Positions 1 to 7,711 of a stretch of 64,000 bases of DNA are shown piece after piece. The notes below the pieces were generated by a model, which was not told where the DNA came from, did not search any database, and worked only from the letters and a program-made list of their open reading frames with translations. Each line of letters opens with the position of its first letter. The stretch's first letter is position 1. The position numbers and the translations under genes are program-made. Source of the DNA: CG2-30-44-17 sp964344725 (GTDB lineage: Bacteria > Patescibacteriota > Gracilibacteria > UBA1369 > UBA12470). Location: positions 62,001 to 126,000 of the forward strand of contig CAYFOI010000001.1 of NCBI GenBank assembly GCA_964344725.1, in the 5' to 3' direction.

Positions 1-505
1 CTTGGTTGAAAATATAAACCTTATCCTCAAAATCTGTATAAGGCAGCATGCTCAAAAACTTATTGCCACCTTTGGTAACAACAGGGAGTGGAACATCGCC
101 AACAACAACAACACCTACAAGATGATTATCTTCATCCTCGATATCATCCCCATCAAAATAAAGCTTCTCAAGTGCATACGAAATCTCTTCGGCAGTATCA
201 CCAGGTTGAACTTGAATGATTACAGACTTGGTCATGCCAAGAGTCGACTGCACATCATATGCATACCTATCAACTCTCTCCGCCAAAGTATTATCACTAC
301 TCAAATAAGAACCATACTCATCTCGAAGCCCATCATAACTATTCGAATCATTGTAAACAGTACTATCAACCAAGATAGCTACAATCCCATACTCCTCAAT
401 AACAGGCTTGCTATAAGAGAGGTCAAAAGTAATTAGCTGCGACCCAAGAAAGGCAACAATAAGCCAACTCGTAAGCACTCGTTTTAGAGGAGAAGAAACT
501 AGCAT
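1..505 (-). CDS. Secreted hypothetical protein, N-terminal part (cut by window edge)
   Basis: An open frame reads leftward from an ATG at 503-505 off the window edge (168 codons visible). The N-terminus begins MLVSSPLKRVLTSWLIVAFL, a basic stretch followed by a hydrophobic run, so an export signal is likely. The visible mature part is acidic and rich in Asp and Tyr, with a VGVVVVGDVPLP segment; I do not recognise the family. A good promoter lies just upstream (548-577) within a cluster of AACCTGTA motifs, which supports the start and suggests regulated expression. It follows the pilin gene on the same strand but has its own promoter and lies beyond the pilin terminator. A large plus-strand frame over the same bases has no recognisable protein character and is taken as a shadow. 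Confidence 0.7.
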   Translation of the reverse strand, partial: MLVSSPLKRVLTSWLIVAFLGSQLITFDLSYSKPVIEEYGIVAILVDSTVYNDSNSYDGLRDEYGSYLSSDNTLAERVDRYAYDVQSTLGMTKSVIIQVQPGDTAEEISYALEKLYFDGDDIEDEDNHLVGVVVVGDVPLPVVTKGGNKFLSMLPYTDFEDKVYIFNQ

Positions 506-547
506 TAACCTGTAATTTTTGTTTTTAGGTACAATCCGTCAACCCTA

Positions 548-577
548 ATTATATCTGATGTAACAGGTTTGAGACAA
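548..577 (-). promoter_or_regulatory. Promoter of the secreted protein at the left edge
   Basis: On the minus strand the -35 box TTGTCT (572-577) and the -10 box TATAAT (548-553) are separated by 18 bp. Transcription would start near 541, about 36 nt before the ATG. A copy of the ACAGGTT motif lies inside the spacer, so a binding protein there could block RNA polymerase. Confidence 0.6.
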
Positions 578-597
578 ACGCGAAAACAAAAAATCCG

Positions 598-628
598 AAC
601 CTGTAAAAATTAAATGACTTTACAGGTT
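598..628. repeat. 10-bp perfect inverted repeat with AACCTGTAAA arms
   Basis: Arms AACCTGTAAA (598-607) and TTTACAGGTT (619-628) enclose an 11-nt loop. Two further copies of the core lie at 507-515 (AACCTGTAA) and 561-570 (TAACAGGTTT), around and inside the promoter at 548-577. The cluster looks like a set of operator sites rather than a terminator, because no T-run follows on either strand. Confidence 0.6.
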
Positions 629-631
629 GGT

Positions 632-783
632 CATATCTGTTCTTATGCTTCAATGGGGATTTGCTCCTTTCGTTATTAAATTTATCCAAAAGAATAAATT
701 TAATACTTAAGGTATTCCGCTATTAGGAAGACTCACGGAGTTCATCTTCCTATCGCTGCGTAACGCAAATCTCGCCACTACCT
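632..783. other. Intergenic stretch with two further hairpins, no gene seen
   Basis: No convincing reading frame is present. The stretch holds a 12-bp AT-rich inverted repeat (674-685 with 694-705) and an 8-bp repeat TAGGAAGA/TCTTCCTA (724-731 with 745-752). Their role is unknown; they lie between the pilin terminator and the promoter of the next gene. Confidence 0.5.
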
Positions 784-811
784 AAAAAGCCCCCGCCATA
801 AGGCAGGGGCT
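784..811 (-). terminator. Intrinsic terminator after the pilin gene
   Basis: On the minus strand a 10-bp stem (AGCCCCTGCC with GGCGGGGGCT, one G-T pair) with a TTAT loop is followed by a T-run (784-788). It lies 25 bp beyond the pilin stop codon and ends the leftward pilus transcript. Confidence 0.85.
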
Positions 812-838
812 CTAAAACTCTAGAATTCTAAAATTCTA
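812..838. repeat. TCTAGAATTC-type intergenic tract, copy 1
   Basis: This tract of overlapping palindromes (TCTAGA, TAGAATTCTA) runs up to the end of the pilin gene. Other copies lie at 6411-6430, 8840-8866, 17365-17392 and 37863-37895, each between genes or touching a stop codon. Confidence 0.6.
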
Positions 839-1357
839 ATAAACTACAAAGTAATCATCCTCAGCTGCATCACCTGTAAATTCATCCATTGAAAGCTCAT
901 CATGATGATCCTCAACAGCAGGGGTATCGTAAACAAAATCATCTCCACTTTCAGCGACCTCTAAGTTAGCTGCTATAGCATATTTTGTAAGGCTAGTGCT
1001 GCCGTCTGTAGGCTCCATAAACAAAACAACATAATCACCTGCACAGCTAGCTCCGAATGCAACGTTTGTGTTGTCATCATCTGGATCAGAAGGAATAGAA
1101 CCTATAAATGTTTGCAATGTCGAAGAAAGAGTAGCAGCACAAACAGGAGTATTAACAGTACCAATGTCGTCAAAAGTCCCATTTTCACTTAGATAATACT
1201 CAAGTCCAGTAGCAATACTCTGAAGATCTGTTTGTCTTCGAGCATCCCTAGCGCTAGCACTTCCACCAACAATCCTTGGAACAAGCGCAACAGCCAAGAT
1301 ACCGATAATAGTTACTACGATCAGTAACTCAATCAGCGTAAAACCTTTTTTGTTCAT
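836..1357 (-). CDS. Type IV pilin-like protein
   Basis: The 173-residue protein starts MNKKGFTLIELLIVVTIIGI, a textbook class III signal peptide: short basic leader, G/F cleavage site, Glu at mature position 5 and a hydrophobic helix. A prepilin peptidase would cut after Gly5 and methylate Phe. The globular part contains two Cys (CAATL and CAGDY) that could form the disulfide loop seen in many pilins, and an acidic C-terminus (DDYFVVY). It is the last gene of the leftward pilus cluster, but a separate strong promoter (1395-1422) and the terminator at 784-811 suggest it is also expressed alone at high level, as expected for a major pilin. Major versus minor role cannot be told from sequence. 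Confidence 0.9.
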   Translation of the reverse strand: MNKKGFTLIELLIVVTIIGILAVALVPRIVGGSASARDARRQTDLQSIATGLEYYLSENGTFDDIGTVNTPVCAATLSSTLQTFIGSIPSDPDDDNTNVAFGASCAGDYVVLFMEPTDGSTSLTKYAIAANLEVAESGDDFVYDTPAVEDHHDELSMDEFTGDAAEDDYFVVY

Positions 1358-1394
1358 TTTGTATTTGTTAAATATTTTATTGAAACCAAAGACA

Positions 1395-1422
1395 ATTATA
1401 CCAAGAGCTAATCTAGAAGCAA
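1395..1422 (-). promoter_or_regulatory. Promoter of the pilin gene
   Basis: On the minus strand TTGCTT (1417-1422) and TATAAT (1395-1400) are separated by 16 bp. The start codon lies about 38 bp downstream of the -10 box. Confidence 0.7.
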
Positions 1423-1500
1423 ACTGTTTTTAGTTTGAAGTTTAAAAGCTTTAATTTACTCCTGCGAAAATATTTGCACGCTTCTGTTAGGAATAGACAT

Positions 1501-1621
1501 AATGCATTGTAGGAGCTAATGAGAGAATATCAGCAACGCTCCTGGTTTTCTGAGTGCGTACATGTTAGCACGAGGAAAACAGGAAGTGATGCCATGAACG
1601 AATTAACTCCTACAATGCGTT
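1501..1621. repeat. 121-bp imperfect palindrome overlapping the pilC stop codon
   Basis: The outer arms (1501-1520 and 1602-1621) match in 18 of 20 positions. The inner arms also pair partly: CCTGGTTTTCTGAGTGCG at 1541-1558 against the complement of 1568-1584. The right arm contains the last PilC codons and its TAG stop. The size and symmetry suggest a hairpin element or a small non-autonomous mobile element. It could also attenuate transcription between pilC and the pilin gene. Confidence 0.6.
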
Positions 1622-2833
1622 CCCTACATCAGTAAGATTCATAATAGGCTGCATCACAGCAGCTACAAGACCTCCAACACCGACACCCATGATAACTAAG
1701 ATAACAGGCTCAAGCATCTTGCTGAGACCGCTAATCATATCATCCACTTGCTCCTCATAGTAATCGGCAATTTTCTCAGCAACTTCATCGACTTTTGCAG
1801 TCTGTTCACCGATAGTAATCATCGATACAACCATATCTGGGAAAAGAAATTTAGAATCATTCAAGTTTTCACCAAGAGGAATACCTTGTGCCACATCTTC
1901 TGCAGCCATCAAAATTCTCTTTTTATAAACCTCATTCCCAACAGCACTAGCATTAATCTCCAAAGCTCTAACAATCGCAATCCCACTCCTCATAAGACTA
2001 GAAAGGTTCCTAGCGAAACGTGCAATAGCAAGTTTTCTCAGCATCTCTCCGAAAATCGGCAAATTAAGGAGTAATCTATGGATTTGATATCTACCAGTTT
2101 TAGTTTGTTTAAATAGCCAAAATCCAAGTCCCAGAATTGCAGCGACAATAATTACCTCCACATAAGAATGTTGTGCAATATCGCTCATTGCCATGAGAGT
2201 TTTTGTTGAGGTCGGGAGCTCTGTGCCAGATTCTTCAAAAATCCCAGAAATTTTTGGTACGACCACAACAAGCATCACAATCAAAGCAGCAATCATGATG
2301 CAGATAACTGCAACCGGATAAATCATAGCGCCTTTCACTTTGCTCATAAGGCTAGCGCTTTTCTGGGTTTGATCGGCAATTTGTCTAAGTACGTCATTTA
2401 GCTTACCTGTAGCTTCACCGCTTCTCACCATGCCAACTTCAGCTTCTGGGAAAACTTTTGGGAAATTACCCATTGCTTCAGAAAGCTTCATGCCTTTTTC
2501 AACTTTCTTGGCCATATCTCTAATTATGAGCTTAAGTTTCACGTTTTTAGCCTGATCACTAAGAACATATAAAGCCCTTATTAAAGGGACTCCAGCATTA
2601 ATCATAACAGCGAGAAGTTCAAAAAAAGTAACTTTATCCGCAATCTTAATCTTGCTCATAGACTGCAAATACATGTTGAACTTATTGTAAAAGTCCACAA
2701 TAACATTGCCACTAGACGGGACAAAATCATCATCCTGAAGAGGAGCAGCTTCGTTTAAAGCCTTAAGCCTAGCTTCATCTTCTTCGCTAAGACCTATATC
2801 TACTCTGACTTCTTGTTCTGCTTTCTCAGCCAT
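1610..2833 (-). CDS. pilC: Type IV pilus inner-membrane platform protein PilC
   Basis: The 407-residue protein belongs to the PilC/GspF family. It shows the duplicated T2SSF domain (roughly residues 65-190 and 265-395), with the typical segments FFELLAVMINAGVPLIRAL in the first copy and ARFARNLSSLMRSGIAIVRA in the second. There are three hydrophobic membrane segments, near residues 165-195, 222-242 and 375-400. The platform couples the cytoplasmic ATPase to pilin polymerisation. The gene lies 13 bp after pilB, so the two are surely co-transcribed. Its final codons fall inside the large palindrome at 1501-1621. Confidence 0.93.
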   Translation of the reverse strand: MAEKAEQEVRVDIGLSEEDEARLKALNEAAPLQDDDFVPSSGNVIVDFYNKFNMYLQSMSKIKIADKVTFFELLAVMINAGVPLIRALYVLSDQAKNVKLKLIIRDMAKKVEKGMKLSEAMGNFPKVFPEAEVGMVRSGEATGKLNDVLRQIADQTQKSASLMSKVKGAMIYPVAVICIMIAALIVMLVVVVPKISGIFEESGTELPTSTKTLMAMSDIAQHSYVEVIIVAAILGLGFWLFKQTKTGRYQIHRLLLNLPIFGEMLRKLAIARFARNLSSLMRSGIAIVRALEINASAVGNEVYKKRILMAAEDVAQGIPLGENLNDSKFLFPDMVVSMITIGEQTAKVDEVAEKIADYYEEQVDDMISGLSKMLEPVILVIMGVGVGGLVAAVMQPIMNLTDVGNAL

Positions 2834-2846
2834 CTATTAAAAAGGA

Positions 2847-4220
2847 TTAAGATTCTTGTGTTGGTGCTACCTCACTTGGTACTACCTCACTAACATTAAC
2901 CTCTGCGTCGACCTTCTCCTCAACCTCCACTTCAGACTCTTCACTACTTGGCACTACCTCACTATCATCAAGATCCTCAGTATGCCTCGCAACTCTATAA
3001 ACCTCCTCAAGAGTAGTCATACCTTCAAGAGCTTTAATAACACCAGCTTGTTCAAGAGTAACCATGCCTGCAGAATTTTTAGCAGAAGCTTCGATATCCA
3101 TACTTGATGCTTTTTTCAAAATCAGTCTTCGAAGCTCATTATTCATATGAAGAACCTCATAAAGACCAACTCGTCCTTGATAACCAGAATTATCACACTT
3201 CTCACAACCTTTGCCTTGATAGAATTTTAAACCTTTTATAAGTTCCTGATCCACGTCTGCATTTTGAGGTAAATTCCCAAGAGCTGCCTTTACAAGTTCC
3301 ATAGTACTATCTTGTACCTGCATCTCCTCTTTGCAATGTTCACAAACTCTTCGTACAAGCCTTTGAGCAATAATTGTATTAATAGTAGAAGTCATCAAGA
3401 AAGGCGGAACACCCATATTGTCGATACGAGTCAAAGTCTCAACAGCACTATTCGTATGGATTGTAGAAAGCACCAAATGACCTGTTAATGAGGCTTCGAT
3501 CGCAACATCAATCGTCTCGCGATCACGAATCTCACCTACCATTATAATATCCGGATCCTGACGCAAAGCAGTTCTAAGTCCGAACGCAAAAGTATAATCA
3601 ATATCAGGATGTACTTGACTCTGATTAAGTCCATTCATCTGGATTTCCACAGGATCTTCAATTGTAAGGATATTGACTTCGGGTTTGTTTAGCCTACTTA
3701 AAGCCGAATACAAAGTCGTTGTCTTACCTGAGCCAGTAGGCCCTGTAGTAAGAATAATCCCGTTAGGCATGCCAAGACTTTCCTCGATAAATTTAAGTGC
3801 AGATCCTCCAATACCAAGCTCAGGCAAATCCGGGATTTCACGTGATTGATCTTGAAGACGCATTACAACTTTTTCACCATTTACAGTTGGAAGAGTAGAA
3901 ACACGAAGATCCATCTCACGCCCATCAGGGGTAGTAACTTGACTCCGTCCATCTTGAGGAATTCTTTGCTCATCAATCTTAAGATTCGACATAATCTTAA
4001 TACGCGATACTACAGCAGGATGAATATTAGGTGGATATTCAACAATACGCCTAAGAACACCATCGACTCTGAATCGAATACGTACAAGATTTTCCTCCGG
4101 CTCGATATGCACATCACTTGCACGACTATTTATAGCGTGAGAAAGCGAAGTCAAAACAAGTTGCGGAATGTTTCCCGCAATTATTGAGTCCTGTAATTCT
4201 TTAAGTTTGTCTTGAGTCAT
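2847..4220 (-). CDS. pilB: Type IV pilus extension ATPase PilB (GspE family)
   Basis: The 457-residue protein has a Walker A motif GPTGSGKTT (about 160-168), the ASDVHIEP and REMDLRVSTLPT segments of the N2 domain, a Walker-B-like region DIIMVGEIRD, a HTNSAVETLTRI His box, and two CxxC pairs (CEHC and CEKC) for a zinc site. It lacks the N-terminal MshEN/N1 domain of full-length PilB, so it is a short form. Being in one operon with pilC supports a pilus role rather than a secretion system. The C-terminal tail (about 45 residues) is acidic and repetitive, with SEVVPSSEESE and SEVVPSEVAP units encoded by a 15-bp minisatellite also found elsewhere in the window. Confidence 0.93.
   Translation of the reverse strand: MTQDKLKELQDSIIAGNIPQLVLTSLSHAINSRASDVHIEPEENLVRIRFRVDGVLRRIVEYPPNIHPAVVSRIKIMSNLKIDEQRIPQDGRSQVTTPDGREMDLRVSTLPTVNGEKVVMRLQDQSREIPDLPELGIGGSALKFIEESLGMPNGIILTTGPTGSGKTTTLYSALSRLNKPEVNILTIEDPVEIQMNGLNQSQVHPDIDYTFAFGLRTALRQDPDIIMVGEIRDRETIDVAIEASLTGHLVLSTIHTNSAVETLTRIDNMGVPPFLMTSTINTIIAQRLVRRVCEHCKEEMQVQDSTMELVKAALGNLPQNADVDQELIKGLKFYQGKGCEKCDNSGYQGRVGLYEVLHMNNELRRLILKKASSMDIEASAKNSAGMVTLEQAGVIKALEGMTTLEEVYRVARHTEDLDDSEVVPSSEESEVEVEEKVDAEVNVSEVVPSEVAPTQES
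2862..2975. repeat. 15-bp minisatellite in the pilB tail (Ser-Glu-Val-Val-Pro units)
   Basis: Imperfect units close to CACTTGGTACTACCT occur at 2862-2915 and 2945-2970 on the plus strand. On the coding strand they specify S-E-V-V-P. Related units lie in the PilN-like gene (4968-5015) and in non-coding DNA before cca (20465-20512). Confidence 0.6.
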
Positions 4221-4256
4221 ATCTTATATTGAGCGCTACCGCGCCAAGTTATTTTT

Positions 4257-4282
4257 AGGCCTGTGCGCCTTTGGCGCGACCT
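4257..4282. repeat. REP-like hairpin, copy 1
   Basis: Read on the minus strand this is AGGTC-GCGCC-aaa-GGCGC-ac-AGGCC. It lies between the PilO-like gene and pilB and touches the end of the former. It matches copies at 7767-7791, 39028-39052 and 55718-55742. Confidence 0.7.
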
Positions 4283-4854
4283 TATTTTTGAAAATAAGCG
4301 TTTAATTCTAAGGAATAAGAAAGTACATCATCATCACCCGACAAATTAATAGAGATGCTATCCACTCCCATGAGCCTCACTTGATTGTCTAAATTCCCAG
4401 ATGTCTCAATATATTCCAGGAATTTATAAAAATTATCTTCACTACTTTCAACCTTCATAGAAAAAGGCAGAACCATATATTTCCCATCAGAAGATTCATT
4501 GCTGTCGTTATAATTTATACTGCTGATAAAGAAAGGATTGTTTGAAAAATTATTAGCCACAGAAAACTCATCAAAAGCTCGAGTTAAAGAAGAAATATCT
4601 TCGCTATCCGGAAAAACTCCAGCAATCTCTTCGTTTTTAGCAGCATTAGAGTCTTGGAATACCAATTTGCTCTCAGTAATACTGTCAGAAAGTGACGAAA
4701 CATTACTCTCGACATCAATAATAGTAGCCTCAAGATCCGTATTATAATTGTACAAATCCAGATAAGCCGTAACCCGGAAAAATCCAAAAACACCTAGCCC
4801 AACTAAGAGGGCAAGTGAAAGCAAAGTTTCGATTTTATTTTTTATTTTGTCCAT
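4282..4854 (-). CDS. PilO-like pilus assembly protein
   Basis: The 190-residue protein has a short cytoplasmic N-terminus, one membrane helix (about residues 10-28), a coiled-coil-prone stretch (about 35-75) and a small C-terminal domain, the architecture of PilO-family alignment proteins. Sequence similarity is weak, so the call rests on architecture and on its place between a PilN-like gene and pilB. PilO would sit in the membrane and link the platform to the outer parts of the machine. The 15-bp gap from the upstream gene indicates one transcript. Its 3' end overlaps a REP-like hairpin by a base. Confidence 0.6.
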   Translation of the reverse strand: MDKIKNKIETLLSLALLVGLGVFGFFRVTAYLDLYNYNTDLEATIIDVESNVSSLSDSITESKLVFQDSNAAKNEEIAGVFPDSEDISSLTRAFDEFSVANNFSNNPFFISSINYNDSNESSDGKYMVLPFSMKVESSEDNFYKFLEYIETSGNLDNQVRLMGVDSISINLSGDDDVLSYSLELNAYFQK

Positions 4855-4869
4855 TTATAAAAAAGTTAT

Positions 4870-6300
4870 TTAAGATTCATCGGTTTCTGTTGCCTCTTCC
4901 TCATCTTCAACTTCGTCTTCGTCTTTGACAGCAGGTTCCTCGCTCTCCTCACCCTCTGCTTCAGACTCCTCACTATTACTTGGTATTGTCTCACTTGGCA
5001 TTACCTCACTCTCCTCAAGAACAAATGTCGCATCACGCGAATCAGTACCTTCCTGTATTTCAAATTCCAGCCTAAATCTAGCTTCATATTCATTGTTGTC
5101 ATCAGAAGCATCACTTTTTGTAAAACTCCTTTCATCAACATTGATAAACAACGAAGATTGTTCAAGAGCATCAATCAAATTCACAATCAAAGTGAAATTA
5201 CGAGTGTCGTCAGTAATAGCAGTACCCTGCAATGAAACAGTTTTCGCAGAAGTATCAAATCCATAAGATGAATAACTAATATCACTCGCAATAGAAGTCC
5301 CATAAAGAGGATCTACTTCTTTTGTGATGGTTTGAATTTCCTGAATTATTTCAGACCACTTTTGTCGATCCGACTTGATCTTAGAAATCACAGTGAAGTT
5401 GTCTTCAGTAATATCAGAAAGTCCATCAACAATCTCTTCAGTAGATTCAAGATCTGCCGAAACAACTTCTTTCACAAAAGCACCATTTTTAATGAGCGCG
5501 AGAGCTCCATTAAGACCACTTATTTCTAGTTGAATATCAGCATCGTCAGCAGCATCCCCATCTTCAAGATCTGCAATTTTATCCTCAAGATATTCCTGAG
5601 TTGCTTCCTTGAACAAAATATCTACGGATAAATCAGATTCAATCTCAACGCCACTAGGGGATACATCTTTAGACAAACGTTCTTGAGCAAGTGACAGCGC
5701 TATAGACATATCACTTTCAAGTTCATTTATTTCAGCTTCAAGAGAATCTTTGGTATTAGATGATGTATATGCAGATTCATACTGCGAAGTCTTGTAAATA
5801 TAAGAATCCGCCATATAAGCAAAACTATCCAGATAATAGTAAGCTATCAGATAATTATTAGCATTAAACTCAGCCTGTGCTCCCATAAGTTCCTCAAGAG
5901 AGCTTTCTGAAGCAAGAGTTTGATTAAGCCCAGCCACATCAAAACTAGCGGTAGTTGTAATATAAGATCCGACCAATAAAAGGAGCCACAAGAAAACAAC
6001 CAACTTAAGTAGACTACCTCCAAAAGAAGAAGGTCTCTCTGCAATATTTAGATTGTCAGTTTTTGGCTTTGGGCCAAGTATCGATCCTTTAGTTTCAGAT
6101 TTTTTAATAACAGAATCCGCAACATCATTGTCATTTTTTTCTTTACCCTTTTCTTCGTCAAACAAATTAGTAAAAACGTTTCCGTCCGAGCCAGTCGAGG
6201 TCTCTTTTTCGGCTTCAGGAGCGGTATCAGGCGCTTTCACCTCGTCTTTTGCTAGCTTTGGGAAAAGCTTCTTTTTGCCTTTTGAAGTTTTATCGGCCAT
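4870..6300 (-). CDS. Membrane-anchored pilus assembly protein, PilN-like by position
   Basis: This 476-residue protein is the first gene of the leftward pilus operon. It has a charged, probably disordered cytoplasmic segment (1-95), one membrane helix (about 97-115), a large extracytoplasmic part with helical stretches (about 150-300), and a strongly acidic tail (about 425-476). The region around NFTLIVNLIDALEQSSLFINV (split by me as NFTLIVNLIDALEQ and SSLFINV) resembles the ferredoxin-like fold of PilN/GspL-type proteins. The assignment is inference from architecture and gene order; direct similarity was not recognised. The acidic tail contains SEVMPSETIPSN, coded by the same 15-bp repeat family as the PilB tail. 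A strong promoter precedes it. Confidence 0.55.
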   Translation of the reverse strand: MADKTSKGKKKLFPKLAKDEVKAPDTAPEAEKETSTGSDGNVFTNLFDEEKGKEKNDNDVADSVIKKSETKGSILGPKPKTDNLNIAERPSSFGGSLLKLVVFLWLLLLVGSYITTTASFDVAGLNQTLASESSLEELMGAQAEFNANNYLIAYYYLDSFAYMADSYIYKTSQYESAYTSSNTKDSLEAEINELESDMSIALSLAQERLSKDVSPSGVEIESDLSVDILFKEATQEYLEDKIADLEDGDAADDADIQLEISGLNGALALIKNGAFVKEVVSADLESTEEIVDGLSDITEDNFTVISKIKSDRQKWSEIIQEIQTITKEVDPLYGTSIASDISYSSYGFDTSAKTVSLQGTAITDDTRNFTLIVNLIDALEQSSLFINVDERSFTKSDASDDNNEYEARFRLEFEIQEGTDSRDATFVLEESEVMPSETIPSNSEESEAEGEESEEPAVKDEDEVEDEEEATETDES

Positions 6301-6327
6301 GACTTTTTATTTATTTTTTATCTATAT

Positions 6328-6356
6328 ATTGTACCCTAAAAACAGGGAAATAGCAA
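6328..6356 (-). promoter_or_regulatory. Promoter of the pilus operon
   Basis: On the minus strand TTGCTA (6351-6356) and TACAAT (6328-6333) are separated by 17 bp. The expected leader is about 20 nt, AT-rich and without a Shine-Dalgarno sequence. The promoter lies beyond the rplL terminator, so the pilus genes form their own unit. Confidence 0.75.
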
Positions 6357-6371
6357 GGGTGTAGACACAAC

Positions 6372-6400
6372 AAAAAGACGAGACCACGTAAAGGGCCTCG
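6372..6400 (-). terminator. Intrinsic terminator after rplL
   Basis: On the minus strand the stem CGAGGCC/GGTCTCG (one G-T pair, 8-nt loop) is followed by a run of five T. It ends the rplJ-rplL transcript before the pilus promoter. Confidence 0.75.
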
Positions 6401-6410
6401 CCTTTAAAAT

Positions 6411-6430
6411 CCTAGAATTCTAGAACTCTA
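6411..6430. repeat. TCTAGAATTC-type intergenic tract, copy 2
   Basis: The tract CCTAGAATTCTAGAACTCTA includes the rplL stop codon, as in other copies where the tract supplies or abuts a stop. Confidence 0.6.
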
Positions 6431-6985
6431 TTTCAATGTAACAGTAGCACCAGCTTCTTCAAGCTTAGCTTTTGCAGCCTCAGCATCTTCTGTCTTAGCT
6501 CCTTCTAGAACGTTCTTTGGAGCACCATCAACGATGTCTTTAGCTTCTTTCAAACCTAGTCCAGCAAGTTCTTTTACAACCTTGATGACTGCGATCTTTT
6601 GGCCTCCAGCAGCCGTAAGCTCAACGTCATAAGAATCTTTTTCTTCAGCGCCTCCAGCATCTCCGCCAGCAGCAGCGCCTCCAGCAGGCATTGCAGCCAT
6701 CATTGCAGGAGCAGCAGCGCTAACGCCGAACTCATCTTCCATAGCCTTAACAAGGTCAGCAACCTCCATAAGAGACATCTTTTTGACCATGTCTAGAACT
6801 TTTTGAGCATCTTTTGATAGCTCTACAGGTTCTTTTTCTTCTTTTGGTTCCTCTTTTTTCTCTACTTTCTTTGGTTCTTTTTTCTCCTCCTTCTTTTCTT
6901 CCTTTGCTTCTTCAGCTGGAGCAGCTTCCTCTGCAGGAGCGTCCTCCTTTTTCTCCTCTTCAGGAGTAGTGTTTTCGTCTGCCAT
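6428..6985 (-). CDS. rplL: Ribosomal protein bL12 (L7/L12) with long charged N-terminal extension
   Basis: The C-terminal 125 or so residues are a normal L7/L12. There is an N-terminal dimerisation segment (KMSLMEVADLVKAMEDEFGV), an Ala/Gly hinge (about 92-112) and the C-terminal factor-binding domain ending EEAGATVTLK. Ahead of this lies an extra segment of about 55 residues made almost only of Glu, Lys, Pro and Ala, so the protein is 185 residues instead of the usual 120-130. The extension is one uninterrupted frame from a clear ATG. Its low-complexity make-up suggests a flexible tail on the ribosomal stalk. The gene is co-transcribed with rplJ. Confidence 0.96.
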   Translation of the reverse strand: MADENTTPEEEKKEDAPAEEAAPAEEAKEEKKEEKKEPKKVEKKEEPKEEKEPVELSKDAQKVLDMVKKMSLMEVADLVKAMEDEFGVSAAAPAMMAAMPAGGAAAGGDAGGAEEKDSYDVELTAAGGQKIAVIKVVKELAGLGLKEAKDIVDGAPKNVLEGAKTEDAEAAKAKLEEAGATVTLK

Positions 6986-7043
6986 GATAATAATGGGTTA
7001 GAATATTTTTAAAAATAAGGTAAAAACTATTAGTTCCTAGTTA

Positions 7044-7580
7044 TTAGCTACTAGTTTCTTCAGCTAATTTTGCTCGGTGAGCTTCCAAAACATAAACAAG
7101 TCCTCGAGTAACTCCAGCAAGGCTGTTTGCAAGCCCACTCATTGGAGACTTCATAGATCCAATAAGTTTTGCAAGAAGTTCTTCTTTTGAAGGCATCTCA
7201 GATAGAGCTGTAACCTGTTCTAATGAAAGGACTTCTCCATCCATAAGCCCTCCAAGAAGCTTAAGAGCTTCATACTCTTTAGCAAGGTCAGCAATAGTTT
7301 TTGCTCCTGTAACCTCGTCTTCCGCGAAAATAGCAGCAACAGGACCTTCCATGATTTCGTCAGGGATAGAATCGTAGCCGTTATCTTTGGCAGCAATCTT
7401 AATAAGAGTCTTTTTAGCCACCTTGCATGCAACGTTTTTCTCACGAAGAACGCTTCGAACTTTCGAAATGTCTTTTACGCTTAGACCGCTATAGGCCGTA
7501 AACACAATAGATTTAGCATCTGCAAATTGTGCCTTTAGAGCGGCTAAGATTTCTTCTTTCTTTTGTCTGGTTATAGCCAT
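7044..7580 (-). CDS. rplJ: Ribosomal protein uL10
   Basis: The 178-residue protein begins MAITRQKKEEILAALKAQFA and has the usual L10 features: the rRNA-binding N-terminal domain with FTAYSGLSVKDISKVRSVLR, and a C-terminal helix that would carry L7/L12 dimers. It is the base of the ribosomal stalk. rplL follows after 58 bp that include a CTAGTT-type tract supplying the stop codon. The upstream 300 bp contain a promoter and an intrinsic terminator, so expression is probably autoregulated through the leader. Confidence 0.96.
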   Translation of the reverse strand: MAITRQKKEEILAALKAQFADAKSIVFTAYSGLSVKDISKVRSVLREKNVACKVAKKTLIKIAAKDNGYDSIPDEIMEGPVAAIFAEDEVTGAKTIADLAKEYEALKLLGGLMDGEVLSLEQVTALSEMPSKEELLAKLIGSMKSPMSGLANSLAGVTRGLVYVLEAHRAKLAEETSS

Positions 7581-7582
7581 GA

Positions 7583-7655
7583 TTTAGGTAGTTAGTAGAT
7601 GTAGTGGTAGTTGTAGTAAATGGAGTTCTTCGGACAAATTATTAGTTATTACTTC
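7583..7655. repeat. GTAGTA/CTAGTT fold-back tract, copy in the rplJ leader
   Basis: GTAGTA-rich DNA (7583-7618), a small hairpin (GTTCTTCGGAC) and then TTAGTTATTACTTCCTAGTT-type DNA form a loose fold-back. It is similar in plan to the tracts at 47650-47751 and 52390-52469. Confidence 0.45.
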
Positions 7656-7674
7656 CTAGTTCCTAGTTAAAAAC

Positions 7675-7711
7675 AAAAAAGTCTCAAATTTTGTGCGCAG
7701 ACATTTGAGAC
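7675..7711 (-). terminator. Intrinsic terminator in the rplJ leader (attenuator candidate)
   Basis: On the minus strand a perfect 9-bp stem GTCTCAAAT/ATTTGAGAC with a 13-nt loop is followed by six T. It sits about 160 nt after the promoter and 95 nt before the rplJ start. No gene lies between promoter and hairpin, so it must regulate rplJ-rplL rather than end an upstream gene. Confidence 0.8.

Noticed and set aside
2..436. Long plus-strand frame at the left edge
   Set aside because: It lies antisense to a better frame with signal peptide and promoter, and its translation is Ile/Asn/Lys-rich nonsense.
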